From positions 1-22,822 of IMG/VR virus record IMGVR_UViG_3300024433_000059: DNA of 22,822 bases; one strand, given 5' to 3'. This DNA comes from a virus. Below the pieces are notes generated by a model, which saw only the letters and a program-made list of their open reading frames with translations, was not told where the DNA came from and made no database searches. The translations under genes and the position numbers were made by a program. Positions 11,390 through 20,621 of the stretch are shown one piece after another (the stretch's first letter is position 1; each line of letters opens with the position of its first letter).

Positions 11390-13825
11390 TTATTGAATTA
11401 TTAATCTTTCGATCACGAGACTTCTTGGCACAAAATTTAAAAACCCTGGTTGCGAAGTCAATCGCCATTCGAGTTCAAAAAGTTGTGAGCTTGGCGTATA
11501 GCTTTGAAAAATTGGGGTTAAAGTCATACCCCATTGTTTCCAAGTCTCAAAAGCATCAAAATAACCGCCTCCGATTGAGGTCATAACAAGCCCACCACCA
11601 ACATTGGCGATGTTAATTGTCATTTCAAAAGGTCTAATTAAATTTGCGCCGGTGATTAAAATTTGCGGGCTTGTAGAAACTACTGTATTACCAAAAGTCA
11701 TTCGAACGTTACCAAATCCGCCGCCGGTACTTGTCGTAGTGAAAACACCGCTTACGCGCATTTGTACAGAATCACCTACGGCTAGTGCTGGCACATTGTT
11801 TAACGGACCGCCTGCAGGTCCTGTCAGTGAATTCCATGCGGTTTCATATGTGTTTGTTGGTGAATAGGTTTGACGCGGACTAAGACAAATTGCATCTAAA
11901 ATATATTGTTGAAAAGTTCCTGGCCCTGTTGCGCTGATTACACCCGAGCTTATTGCGATACCTGAACCCGCACTAAGTGCTGTCGGCGTTGTTACACCTT
12001 CGACGCTTGTAACAACATTTTGTTCTGCGCTTGTGCTAATCGAGCCATTCGTGATTGTCATTAAATTTCCGGCCGTGACTTCAACATCTTGAGTTGACCC
12101 ATCCCATCGCGTAACAATACCCCCGCCTGAGCCGCTGCCTTCTCTTGATGTGTGTTGCTCGACGGTGTTGTTAATCGCTTCCACACCTAAATATTGTTGA
12201 GCGGTTCCTTGATTTGGCCTATATTCAATTTCCATCAAATAAGTGTTGTTTGCGTTGTAACTGAAAGTGTTTGGCACTAAACCTGGGTTACCGAGAAGCG
12301 GTACAAATTCACCAGCTGAATTAACATAATATCCGTTCACATCTATACTTACTTCATTTTGATTTATTCGTGTAACTGTATATTTTAATGTACCGCTTCG
12401 CGTTGTTATTGGGTTGCCTATTATCATGTCAGATAATTCATAAAGATAGGTGCCAAAAGTCCATCTAAACTGGCCAGAAATTTGCGTTACTGTAGAAATA
12501 TTCACTGGCACAAGCTCAAAGGTAAATTCCATTATTGCCTGCTCGCCGATTTCAAGCTGGTTTGGGTTGATAAATTTGTCACCCTGAGCGGTATTTGTAA
12601 CACTTAGCCATGAGCCTAAAGTATAATTTGCCGGCAAAGTTGGCGACGTCATTTCCCATAGCTGAAAATTTCCATTCGGGCCAGTAACAGCGCCGCCGCC
12701 TGTATAACTAATAATTCCGTTTGTGATGTCAATGTCGGTCCCTGCGGTTACATCAACAGGCAAAGTGCTGCCATCCCAAGACACAACTACATTGTCGCCA
12801 GAAGTACCTATATATGATATTACACCACCTGTTATGTCTATATCTGTTCCAGCTGCTACACTAACTGGGTTAGTAGAGTTATCCCATGCTATTACAACTT
12901 GATCAGCTAAGTTGCCAATAGCGCCACCAACTGTTGAAACATTTAAGTTCAAATCTTTTACAGTTATATTGTCTGTTGAAGTATTGTTTTTCACAAAAAC
13001 TTCTACAATATCGCCAGTATTAATCTCAACAAGAGCGTTTACACTTGTAGATTGAAATCCAGGGGTTGTGCTACCTGTGAATGTTCCTTGCTCTGTTTTA
13101 GCTAAAGCAGTTCCATTAATAAAAACGATTACAGAAATATCCGCAGTACTTAAATTTAAAGTTGTAGTCAAGGATAAGTTAATGGCAAATTCTTTTGTTT
13201 CTAATCCCGTATAGGTAAGAAGCCCAGAACCGTTTGTGAAGTTTAGCAAGTCACCTGGGTTGTATACGCCATCAACTTTTGCAGGAACACCTAATGCTGA
13301 TATTACGGTTTCAACTGAATTACCTTGGAAATACACTTCACCGAACGCCGTTGTATCTTGTGGAATATCATTAAAATAAGCAAGTTCATCATAGTTAGGA
13401 ACGCCAGGAAATCCTTTGTTAACTCTAAAACGATTAGAGCTTTGTGACCAAGCAACAAGACCATTTTCTGGCGTTGGAATAGCGTCAAACTCAACTGTGG
13501 TCATTCTTGGCATTAAGAAACCAGCTGTATTCGATGTCAGCGTCATTGTTTCAAAAGTTGGAGATGCCGTTAAATCAATGTTCTGTATTGTGTTAATCTG
13601 GTTAGCAGTAAACTGAAGGTTATTTGCATTTATATCAGCAGAAACAGTGTTTGTTACTGAGTCATAAGCGATACCATCACCGTAATTAACACCAATATCC
13701 GCAACAAAATTAGCAATATCATCAGCGGTGGTTGAAACGGAAACGCCGCCTTGAACCATTGCGAAAATTTCCGGCCCAACCAGGTCAGCGCCAGCCGGTA
13801 ATTGTGTAAACTTTATATTAGCCAT
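11390..13825 (-). CDS. Tail fibre protein (811 aa)
   Basis: An 811-aa beta-rich fibre. The start MANIKFTQLPAGADLVGPEI then FAMVQGG is typical of fibre N-termini that attach to the virion. ANQINTIQNIDLTASPTFET (74-93) and GFLMPRMTT (102-110) are common fibre shaft motifs. A 30-35 residue unit recurs four times: VVIAWDNSTNPVSVAAGTDI from 310, VVVSWDGSTLPVDVTAGTDI from 346, IVTRWDGSTQDVEVTAGN from 570, and a degenerate copy from 602. Two ~175-aa beta domains (about 386-560 and 638-811) follow the repeat pairs and look like duplicated receptor-binding modules. AAGGAG lies upstream of the ATG. It is followed after 11 bp by the larger spike gene. Confidence 0.85.
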   Translation of the reverse strand: MANIKFTQLPAGADLVGPEIFAMVQGGVSVSTTADDIANFVADIGVNYGDGIAYDSVTNTVSADINANNLQFTANQINTIQNIDLTASPTFETMTLTSNTAGFLMPRMTTVEFDAIPTPENGLVAWSQSSNRFRVNKGFPGVPNYDELAYFNDIPQDTTAFGEVYFQGNSVETVISALGVPAKVDGVYNPGDLLNFTNGSGLLTYTGLETKEFAINLSLTTTLNLSTADISVIVFINGTALAKTEQGTFTGSTTPGFQSTSVNALVEINTGDIVEVFVKNNTSTDNITVKDLNLNVSTVGGAIGNLADQVVIAWDNSTNPVSVAAGTDIDITGGVISYIGTSGDNVVVSWDGSTLPVDVTAGTDIDITNGIISYTGGGAVTGPNGNFQLWEMTSPTLPANYTLGSWLSVTNTAQGDKFINPNQLEIGEQAIMEFTFELVPVNISTVTQISGQFRWTFGTYLYELSDMIIGNPITTRSGTLKYTVTRINQNEVSIDVNGYYVNSAGEFVPLLGNPGLVPNTFSYNANNTYLMEIEYRPNQGTAQQYLGVEAINNTVEQHTSREGSGSGGGIVTRWDGSTQDVEVTAGNLMTITNGSISTSAEQNVVTSVEGVTTPTALSAGSGIAISSGVISATGPGTFQQYILDAICLSPRQTYSPTNTYETAWNSLTGPAGGPLNNVPALAVGDSVQMRVSGVFTTTSTGGGFGNVRMTFGNTVVSTSPQILITGANLIRPFEMTINIANVGGGLVMTSIGGGYFDAFETWKQWGMTLTPIFQSYTPSSQLFELEWRLTSQPGFLNFVPRSLVIERLIIQ

Positions 13826-13838
13826 ATGGCTCTCCTTT

Positions 13839-14012
13839 CTATTCGATTATGAAGTTGATGCCAGACTCAGTTATATAAGGTTCTGGTGTCTCAGTAGATA
13901 AAAACATAAAATCAGCAGGTGGGGTCTTAGAGCCTGCATCCTCGTCTAAAACGGTGTACAGTCCAGACCCAAGAGGTGTATTTATGTTGTTGAAAAGTCC
14001 AAATTGACTCAT
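13839..14012 (-). CDS. Small late protein (57 aa)
   Basis: A 57-aa frame (starts MSQFGLFNNINTPLGSG, ends GINFIIE) whose ATG overlaps the stop of the 119-aa gene (TGATG) and whose stop is 13 bp before the fibre start. It fills an otherwise empty gap and is read in the operon direction. The sequence is polar with beta character and resembles short virion-associated proteins, but no family is recognised. Coupled translation from the 119-aa gene is likely. Confidence 0.65.
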   Translation of the reverse strand: MSQFGLFNNINTPLGSGLYTVLDEDAGSKTPPADFMFLSTETPEPYITESGINFIIE

Positions 14013-14371
14013 CAGCCTGTTTCCTTATCAGTGTAGAAAGCTACAGAAACAATATCCCCATTTGTACTAGATGATCTAAAGAACAATGTCTCACCTTCCG
14101 CTACCCTTGCAGCTGGAGGATTGATACGCGCTTGGCTGTCAGTAAATGCTGCGCCTAATATTGGAGTAGCCTCTGGAGAAGACCCAGTGTTAACAATTAC
14201 ATTAGGACCTGAGCTATATGAGAAAATAGCTAAGTTACAGCCACCAGGAACCGTAACAGATTGAGGTAAATCGGTATCAAGAAACGCAGTTTTCGCCAAC
14301 AAAGGAAAGTCTATACCCCAAGTAGGTACGCTATTCGTTGATTTGGCAATATTTAGTTTTTTGCTTGGCAT
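14012..14371 (-). CDS. Beta-rich virion-associated protein (119 aa)
   Basis: A 119-aa protein rich in short strands (SVTVPGGCNLAIFSYSSGPN, FTDSQARINP, ETLFFRSSSTNGDIVSVAFY). This suggests a compact beta-sandwich, possibly a tail or decoration component. Only a short basic start precedes the domain (MPSKKLNIAK), with no signal peptide. It lies between the collar-domain tail protein and the fibre genes, and its stop overlaps the 57-aa gene. I do not recognise the family. Small proteins in this place in podoviruses are usually virion parts, which is the basis for the call. Confidence 0.65.
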   Translation of the reverse strand: MPSKKLNIAKSTNSVPTWGIDFPLLAKTAFLDTDLPQSVTVPGGCNLAIFSYSSGPNVIVNTGSSPEATPILGAAFTDSQARINPPAARVAEGETLFFRSSSTNGDIVSVAFYTDKETG

Positions 14372-14380
14372 AATAAATTC

Positions 14381-16390
14381 CTATGTTTTAATAATGAAAA
14401 TGAATGCAGTATTTACGGCTCTGGTTTCAGTGGATATCCTAGCTTCGTTTCCTACTGGCAGAGCTGGGTTTATAAGCCCTGTATTTGTATTGACGATATT
14501 GGTATCGAGACCGTTCGTCGATATAAGGTTAGAGCCGCCAAATCCTTGCGTAGGATGCTGATGGTCTTGAACAGCGTCATTCTGAACAGAGCCTAAAACG
14601 TCCCCAACGACATTCGTAAACGTTGGGTCAAGACGCGCAGCCGCATCTGGGTCAAGGCCTCTACCATCATCCCATCCACGCAAGAACATGCCTCTAAGGT
14701 CAGGTGTCTGCACCTGAGTCACAGTATTGGCAATAATCGCATCAGCAACATCCTGAGCCGTATCCGTGCTGTTTAGAGCAATCATCTTAACAAGAGACGT
14801 CGGAAATCCAGTTGGCGCCGAGCCTGCTCCATTGATCTGAAACCAATAAACAGAAGACGTTCCTGATGGGGCGAAAATCTGAAAATAAGATCCTGCCGGA
14901 ATAGAGGCGGCGACTATGGTGTCAACGGTCACTATTTGATAGGTTGATCCATCACCTGGAGTAGTAATGCTAATTGTTAACCCTGTCGTATAAGGGTTTG
15001 GAGCAATCGCTGTACCGAATCGACTAGCAGTCATCAGTGTTTGGTTTGGTACGCCAGGAGTTGAAATGAATGTGTTTTCACCAAAACCATATTGCGTTCC
15101 GATTATGTTGAATAATCTAATGAAGTTATCTGAGGAATTTGCCCCAACTAAATCATAAGATGACCCGTCACAAGGTAAGAACCCAACAGGAGCAGCGGCA
15201 TTAACGTATGGAAATATTGCTCCAACAGGAACTGCTGGCTGCCATACAACAGCGGCTAATGGAGTACCAGTTTGGCCAACTGCTGTAGTTGTGATACCAC
15301 CAAGCGTTGCAACATCACCTTCCTGGCTGTTGTCAAAATCAGGGCCCTGCATAGAGCTAGAGATTGAGTTAAGCACAGATTGGTAATGAGAAACATCCGG
15401 ATGGTCCATTACTTCAAATTCACCTTCAGCTAACACAAAGTTAACCAGAGACATATCAAAAGAAACGTCAGAAGGGAATCGAACTATGAACCGTATCTCG
15501 TCATCATCGTCAGGACCAATAGTCTTGGCAAGATTGTTAGAAAGAGTGAATGATACTGTGTACTTAGCCCAGTCAGTAGGTATAACAGTGAACGAGCCAA
15601 CAAACGTTTCGTCAGTAGCACTTCCGCCAGTACCGTATACTTTCTGGTAAAAAACCTCTACGTTGGTTTCCTGCCCATTATTCGACAGCGCTTCAAACTG
15701 TAATGACACCGTCTTCTCTGCAAGAAAATTCACATTGTTATTAACCCATACCAAATCTTTAAATGCTTCAGCAGGGTTAGGATTGAAAGAAGATACCCTT
15801 GCAGCATATCTTGGGCTGACAGTAGGGTTCTCTACGTAATCAGGGAATCTCTCAAAAACTACACTGTTGTTAGATGTGTACCCAGAAGGAAGCATAAACA
15901 CCCAGCCACCATAAGCTAGGTTTGTAGTATCTAAAGATAGCTCTCCATTATTAGGGACATCAAGATGATTCAAGAACTGGCTGTTTTGATAAAAGTTTTC
16001 AACAAATGTTAATGTTGTATCTGAAGCCGTATTAATCTGCTCAGGCCAACTAGCACGTGTGAACTGAAGAACGCCTGACTCATTGAATACTTCAATGAAA
16101 TAAAGCTCTTCGTCTCCATTCTTGTCAAATGGATTATAATAAATTTTAATGTCATTACCAAAGCCATCACTAGTTGACCCAACACCTGTAAGTGGAAGTG
16201 GGTTAGCCAGTGGAACATAAACAGGATCATCTGGAGCGCCTGTTATTGCATAGACGGGCTTTGGTTCAGTGCGAGCCTTATCTTTCCAAAAGAATATTTC
16301 TCCATTAGATAACGGTAAGCCAGTGTCTTTATCTCTGAATAACTCTTGTAAGCTCGGTTCTACAAAAAATTGAAATACATTCTGTGCCAT
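14381..16390 (-). CDS. Tail protein with phage tail-collar domain
   Basis: A 669-aa tail protein. Residues 1-120 form a fibre-type N-terminal domain (FFVEPSLQELFRDKDTGLPL, GEIFFWKDKART). About 130-325 look like a carbohydrate-binding-type beta-sandwich (YGGWVFMLPSG, VSLQFEALSNNGQ, WAKYTVSFTLS). The tail-collar domain starts near 388 (PVGAIFPYVNAAAPVGFLPC then DGSSY, FIRLFNIIGTQYGFG). It is split by an insertion of ~100 residues (about 460-560) and resumes at TPDLRGMFLRGWDDG (562-576). The C-terminal end GSVQNDAVQDHQHPTQG … ETRAVNTAFIFIIKT is typical of tail-fibre tips. It probably contacts the receptor or host glycans. The start is one base after the stop of the ejection-protein gene (TAACATG). 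Confidence 0.9.
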   Translation of the reverse strand: MAQNVFQFFVEPSLQELFRDKDTGLPLSNGEIFFWKDKARTEPKPVYAITGAPDDPVYVPLANPLPLTGVGSTSDGFGNDIKIYYNPFDKNGDEELYFIEVFNESGVLQFTRASWPEQINTASDTTLTFVENFYQNSQFLNHLDVPNNGELSLDTTNLAYGGWVFMLPSGYTSNNSVVFERFPDYVENPTVSPRYAARVSSFNPNPAEAFKDLVWVNNNVNFLAEKTVSLQFEALSNNGQETNVEVFYQKVYGTGGSATDETFVGSFTVIPTDWAKYTVSFTLSNNLAKTIGPDDDDEIRFIVRFPSDVSFDMSLVNFVLAEGEFEVMDHPDVSHYQSVLNSISSSMQGPDFDNSQEGDVATLGGITTTAVGQTGTPLAAVVWQPAVPVGAIFPYVNAAAPVGFLPCDGSSYDLVGANSSDNFIRLFNIIGTQYGFGENTFISTPGVPNQTLMTASRFGTAIAPNPYTTGLTISITTPGDGSTYQIVTVDTIVAASIPAGSYFQIFAPSGTSSVYWFQINGAGSAPTGFPTSLVKMIALNSTDTAQDVADAIIANTVTQVQTPDLRGMFLRGWDDGRGLDPDAAARLDPTFTNVVGDVLGSVQNDAVQDHQHPTQGFGGSNLISTNGLDTNIVNTNTGLINPALPVGNEARISTETRAVNTAFIFIIKT

Positions 16391-16391
16391 G

Positions 16392-18449
16392 TTATTTGTT
16401 CCTGTTGTTTCCTGAGAATGGTAAACCCATAAGAGCGGCCCTTCCGACTTTTGGCGCTTGTTTCGCTTCTTGTAAAGATTTTAGATATAGCGCTTTAAGC
16501 GCATCTGACATAGCTAAAGACTTAGCGGCACGACCAGCCGCTGTAAGTCCGCCTACTGTAGCTGCCCCAAGTAACGGACCTCCGGCAGCGGATCCAGCGC
16601 CGAAAGCAGCTACTGGAAGATAGTGACCAACCTTAGACCCTGTGTCGGCAACAAACATCTGGTTGAACTCATTCTTTCCGATGTGTTTCTTAACGTTTAG
16701 CATGTCATCAAATACTTGCTTATCTTCGGGGCTGAATAACTCTGATCTTTGGCCTGCTTGTAAATTTTCATACTCATCAATCATAGATAACAGCCCTTTG
16801 TCTTTTGGGCCAACAAGCTGGCTGTGCGCTAACTTGTCTTTTGTTGATTGAGGAAGGAAATCAGTTACTTCTTTTAATATTTGAATCTTAGGCTGCTGCC
16901 CACTTTTCTTTAAGAATAGAGATTGAACCTCATCAGCTCTAGTCTTAGGATTTATGATCTTACCTAAGATAGATCCTTTCTTATCGAACGGAACAATGTT
17001 TTCTTTATAATAGTCTTTAACTCCAGTCCATTTTTTGCTTATCTCTGGAGATCCAACTCTATCAACAGTTGCGTCAAGATCTTTTAAGTTTGCAGATTTG
17101 AACCTATTGAAATATTTCAGTTCTCTTTTGCCTTCTCTGTCACCTAGAGAAGCTTTAGATCTAGCGTCTCCGATAAACTCATTAATAATCTCATCCTGCC
17201 TCAATGCAGAGTTAAGATTCTTAGGAGACTTGCTAATTTCATTAATAAAGTTTTCAACAGATTTAGGAGCTTTAACAGATCCACCGGCAAGCTTTTTAAA
17301 CTCATTAAACTCACTTGTTATGGCGTTAGCTTCCTTGAGCATATTATCTGATTTATGTATATCTCCAGGAGCAACCATAGAAATATGATCTCCTAGGTCG
17401 TCATACATGTCACCAACAGCACTCATGGAGCTTCTGTATCTATCGTTAAGAATATCTTGCGTCTCTTGGCCTGCATGAACATTCCCAGGATTCAGTTTTT
17501 GATTCATTTTCTCAAGCTGCCCAGATAGGCCTTCAGATATATCGCTATAAGCCTGAGACATCCCAGATCCCGGTATATTCTTAAGACCAGTCTTCTGTAC
17601 TTTAGCAGCACCTCTAGATCCTATGGTTTCAGCTATAGGCGCCTTGATTCCCAATCTATCTAGCGACCCCATGAACGATTTAACAGGTTCAGCCAACTTT
17701 GTTCCACCTAGAAGCTTGCCAGCCAATTTAGGGATATACATACCCCCCTGAATTAAACTCTCAAGACCTACGCCTCCAGCACCAAGAGCGGCACCTTCCA
17801 TCATACTTGTGGATAGGTTGGTATCTGGCTGATACACAGGAGCAGTCGCCGCTCCAACAGCAGCACCTTTTCCAACTCTACCAGCAAATTTTAGCAGCGC
17901 CTGTAACATCTCTGGAAGCGCCTCTATTCCTCTAGCAGCCATCTTAAGCTCACCACCTGGTAAAGCCAACAGAGGGGCTGTTTCACCCGCAAACTCACCA
18001 ACGGAAGCGCTCTTTGGATATTGCTGCATAACACTTTGCATTGCTTGCGGCATCTGAATCTTAGGAGCTTTCCCAGCAAACTTAGATCCAGTAAGCCAAT
18101 CAACGCCTTTAGCTTCAAGCTTTCCGACATTAGCCGCTAGATCCAGCAGTCCTTTAGACGCTCCAAACATTGCAGAAGCCCCCGCTCCAACAACCGGTCT
18201 CGCCTTGTACATTAAGTAGTCCTTCATAAGCTGAGACAGCATCTCCATTTTACCGCCCTGCCCTTCTCCGACGCCCTGTGTAGGCACTTCTGGAGTCATT
18301 CCAGAGGGGGAGTGGGGTGCAATACCCGTTATTTTGTACAGCTCTTCATCACTCATTGAAGAGAAGTCAGAAGTGCCTTTTTCCTGCTTTGGCTTAATTC
18401 CAGCCATCTTGTAAAGCTCTTCATTGCTCATCTTGCTAAAGTCTTGCAT
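16392..18449 (-). CDS. Large internal virion / DNA ejection protein (685 aa)
   Basis: A 685-aa protein in the place of the P22 ejection proteins. The N-terminus holds a duplicated 16-residue unit (DFSKMSNEELYKMAGI at 3-18 and DFSSMSDEELYKITGI at 28-43). Hydrophobic, Gly/Ala-rich stretches follow (about 83-110 and 190-230, GKGAAVGAATAPVY), then a long helical middle, and a second Gly/Ala-rich segment near the end (GHYLPVAAFGAGSAAGGPLL). Such amphipathic segments suit a protein that leaves the capsid and forms a channel across the envelope during infection. Its ATG overlaps the stop of the Gln-rich gene (TAATG). No lytic transglycosylase motif is seen. Confidence 0.75.
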   Translation of the reverse strand: MQDFSKMSNEELYKMAGIKPKQEKGTSDFSSMSDEELYKITGIAPHSPSGMTPEVPTQGVGEGQGGKMEMLSQLMKDYLMYKARPVVGAGASAMFGASKGLLDLAANVGKLEAKGVDWLTGSKFAGKAPKIQMPQAMQSVMQQYPKSASVGEFAGETAPLLALPGGELKMAARGIEALPEMLQALLKFAGRVGKGAAVGAATAPVYQPDTNLSTSMMEGAALGAGGVGLESLIQGGMYIPKLAGKLLGGTKLAEPVKSFMGSLDRLGIKAPIAETIGSRGAAKVQKTGLKNIPGSGMSQAYSDISEGLSGQLEKMNQKLNPGNVHAGQETQDILNDRYRSSMSAVGDMYDDLGDHISMVAPGDIHKSDNMLKEANAITSEFNEFKKLAGGSVKAPKSVENFINEISKSPKNLNSALRQDEIINEFIGDARSKASLGDREGKRELKYFNRFKSANLKDLDATVDRVGSPEISKKWTGVKDYYKENIVPFDKKGSILGKIINPKTRADEVQSLFLKKSGQQPKIQILKEVTDFLPQSTKDKLAHSQLVGPKDKGLLSMIDEYENLQAGQRSELFSPEDKQVFDDMLNVKKHIGKNEFNQMFVADTGSKVGHYLPVAAFGAGSAAGGPLLGAATVGGLTAAGRAAKSLAMSDALKALYLKSLQEAKQAPKVGRAALMGLPFSGNNRNK

Positions 18450-19711
18450 TAAAGTAGGCCTCTCTTCTTTAGCTCTTCCATAGCTCTAGACTGTTGAGAA
18501 TTAGGCTGAGGTTGAGAATTATGAACATTATTGCTAAGGATGTTAGAAAGAATCTGCTCGCTAGATTTTTGTTGTCCAGGTTGATTGTTCTGGTTGCTTT
18601 GTGTTCCACGTGGAACATTTTGACCAAACAAGGCTCTTCCTTCCTCAATTTGCTGAGCTGGAGTCTTCAGTAATGTCTGACCAACTTTGTCTAGAAGACT
18701 GCCAACAGACTCAAAGTTAGCCATGATTTGTTTAGGCTGACCAAACGATGATGGGTCTATATATTTTTCAAATTCCCTGTATGCCTTTTCAGCTGTTGGA
18801 ACGCCAAAACCTGGTCCCATTTCCTTAGCAAGACCTTTTATCGTTTTATTAAAAAATGTATTTATCTTAATCGTAGCCTCTGAAAGAGGGATGCCTGTAG
18901 AGGAAGCCATGTTCTCAGCGGCTCTCTCAATTGACTGCCCTGTCTTGAGGTATGGAGCAATTTCTTTTAGCTCAGTCTTAGCTTGGTTATAAGCTTTCTT
19001 AGCGGGGATAATTCTTGATATCCTGTTAAGTTCGTCAGGAGTGTATTGCTCCTTGAGCATCTTGCCTTCCTGAGCTTTCTGAGCGGCCTGTATTGACTGA
19101 AGATACTCTGGGCTAAGCTGAGGCCTTATTTGTTCTTGAGGGGCTGCTTGAAGCTGCATTGCTCCAGATAAGTTCCCAAGGCCTGATTGAGATGGGTCAA
19201 CTTGTTGCTGTCCTTGCATAGGCTGTTGCATCTGAGGTCCTTGCTGCATTTGCTGTGGTTGCCCTCCACGCATGTTTCCAATAAATGAATTCTGTATCTG
19301 CATTGCTTGAGCTAACGATTGTTGGTTTGCTGGGTCTTTTGAAAAGTTTGGATCTGCTGCATTAGCCTTCAAAACATTTTGAGCCCACCCAAGAGCCATC
19401 TTAGCTTGCTGCTGTTGTTGAGCTTGCTGCTGTTGCATAGGATATCCAGAAGCTTTCGCTTCAGCTAACCCAGTCTCTGCCTGTAACTTCCTTTGCTGGA
19501 AAGGAGCCATCGCTTGAGATTGCTCAAACTGCTGTTGCTGTCTTTGGTTCTGCATTTGAGCCAGCTGCTGTTGTAGACCCATTTGCTGTTTCTGCATCTG
19601 CTGCTGTTGGGCTTGCTGATACGCAGGCATGAAGTTTTTCATAGCCGCATATAACGGACTAGCTTCTTCCGGGCTGACAGGTCTGAATTGTGGTATGCTT
19701 GATAGTGCCAT
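18449..19711 (-). CDS. Gln-rich internal virion / ejection protein (420 aa)
   Basis: A 420-aa protein with very high glutamine and methionine content between about residues 33 and 170 (QQAQQQQMQKQQMGLQQQLA and similar runs). A helical, less biased region follows (about 215-350, LNRISRIIPAKKAYNQAKTE, GFGVPTAEKAYREFEKYI), then a Gln/Asn-rich tail. Low-complexity, helix-prone proteins encoded between gp10-like and tail genes in podoviruses are usually ejected with the DNA. It lies 3 bp after the 210-aa gene and overlaps the 685-aa gene, so all three are probably co-translated. The DNA shows CAG/CAA-type codon repetition that could undergo slippage. Confidence 0.7.
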   Translation of the reverse strand: MALSSIPQFRPVSPEEASPLYAAMKNFMPAYQQAQQQQMQKQQMGLQQQLAQMQNQRQQQQFEQSQAMAPFQQRKLQAETGLAEAKASGYPMQQQQAQQQQQAKMALGWAQNVLKANAADPNFSKDPANQQSLAQAMQIQNSFIGNMRGGQPQQMQQGPQMQQPMQGQQQVDPSQSGLGNLSGAMQLQAAPQEQIRPQLSPEYLQSIQAAQKAQEGKMLKEQYTPDELNRISRIIPAKKAYNQAKTELKEIAPYLKTGQSIERAAENMASSTGIPLSEATIKINTFFNKTIKGLAKEMGPGFGVPTAEKAYREFEKYIDPSSFGQPKQIMANFESVGSLLDKVGQTLLKTPAQQIEEGRALFGQNVPRGTQSNQNNQPGQQKSSEQILSNILSNNVHNSQPQPNSQQSRAMEELKKRGLL

Positions 19712-19714
19712 TAG

Positions 19715-20347
19715 TTATGCTCCAAAAAAGTTTCCTGCAGAATTTCCAACCTGTCCGCCAAACATTCCACCCATTGGTCCACCAAGAGCGAATCCAGCTC
19801 CCATGCCCAAGGCACCTAGAAGACCAGACATCCCAGCTTGATCCGCTTGTCTAGCTTGAGCTTCAAGCCCAGCCTGTTGATATCTAGCATTTGCTAATTG
19901 GTCAGCAAGACCTGAGCTAGCTTGATACCCCATTCCGGTGAGGCCTTGAAGTCCTTGAACGCCCTGTCCGTACATACCCATCATATTCTGCATGTAGTTT
20001 CCATAGTCTTGATCAGCCATACCGCTAATTTGACCCGCCAATGCTTGTTGCTCTGCAGGTGAGCCTAGCTGTCCGCCTGCTGCAGCCGCTCTATTAGCTG
20101 CTTGCGTAGCAGACTGAACATTGTGCTGGTAACCTGGAGACTCTCTGTATCCGGCTCCTAGCTGGTCATACAGCGCAGATGGATCTTGATACATTCTGGC
20201 TAGCTGCTCTTGAAGGCCACCCAAACTATCTGTTCCAGCGTCCACATAAGGCTGATAGTATGGAGTGGCTTCCGCCTTCACAGGTCCATAAACATCAGCT
20301 ACATCACTGCTGCTGCCACCACCAAAAATGCTGCTAAGTAATCCCAT
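19715..20347 (-). CDS. Gly/Ala-rich DNA transfer protein-like (210 aa)
   Basis: A 210-aa protein that starts MGLLSSIFGGGSSSDVADVY, a hydrophobic glycine-rich opening often seen in small podovirus internal virion proteins. It continues as a helical region rich in Gln, Ala and Gly (residues ~40-170) and ends in a strongly glycine-rich hydrophobic stretch (GLLGALGMGAGFALGGPMGG) that could insert in a membrane. P22 gp7 is the functional comparison: a small ejected protein encoded upstream of two larger ones. Direct sequence similarity to gp7 is not evident. AGGAAG precedes the ATG. Confidence 0.7.
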   Translation of the reverse strand: MGLLSSIFGGGSSSDVADVYGPVKAEATPYYQPYVDAGTDSLGGLQEQLARMYQDPSALYDQLGAGYRESPGYQHNVQSATQAANRAAAAGGQLGSPAEQQALAGQISGMADQDYGNYMQNMMGMYGQGVQGLQGLTGMGYQASSGLADQLANARYQQAGLEAQARQADQAGMSGLLGALGMGAGFALGGPMGGMFGGQVGNSAGNFFGA

Positions 20348-20360
20348 AACTTCCTTCCTA

Positions 20361-20621
20361 TTAAGTCAATATGTTCTCGAATGTCCCACTGTTATTAATC
20401 ATCATTCTCGCAGTGGTCGTGTTATATAAAATTTTCCCAATATTATCTGAATTGTCTATCTGTGCTATTTCGCTAGCCTCAAGAAAAGGGACTACGTAAC
20501 CTTCATCTGATAAGTTCAATCTCATCTGGGTCATCAAGTTTTGAAAGTAAGCTGCCCACGTTGGGCTAATTCTTCCGTCAGTGCTAGATAACTTATCAAT
20601 AGGGACGTTTGGTATTCTCAT
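20361..20621 (-). CDS. Small conserved podovirus protein (86 aa)
   Basis: An 86-aa protein: MRIPNVPIDKLSSTDGRISP followed by TWAAYFQNLMTQMR, with a beta-like second half (NIGKILYNTTTARMMINNSG). Its ATG overlaps the TGA of the gp10-like gene (ATGA). The 'G.ISP.W..YF..L' pattern recurs in small proteins encoded beside stabilisation or ejection genes in podoviruses, where the C-terminal half resembles fibre or adaptor strands. It may be a minor virion part or chaperone. P22 has the tail needle gp26 at this position, but this protein is far shorter and lacks the long coiled coil. Confidence 0.65.
   Translation of the reverse strand: MRIPNVPIDKLSSTDGRISPTWAAYFQNLMTQMRLNLSDEGYVVPFLEASEIAQIDNSDNIGKILYNTTTARMMINNSGTFENILT

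Noticed and set aside
11379-11468. 30-residue N-terminal extension of the 1205-aa spike
   Set aside because: It overlaps the end of the 811-aa fibre gene, is basic and unlike fibre N-termini, and AAGGAA precedes the later ATG at 11378.
19200-19640. CAG/CAA-rich segment as a DNA-level repeat element
   Set aside because: It is explained by the Gln-rich coding sequence of the 420-aa protein and has no regular unit length.
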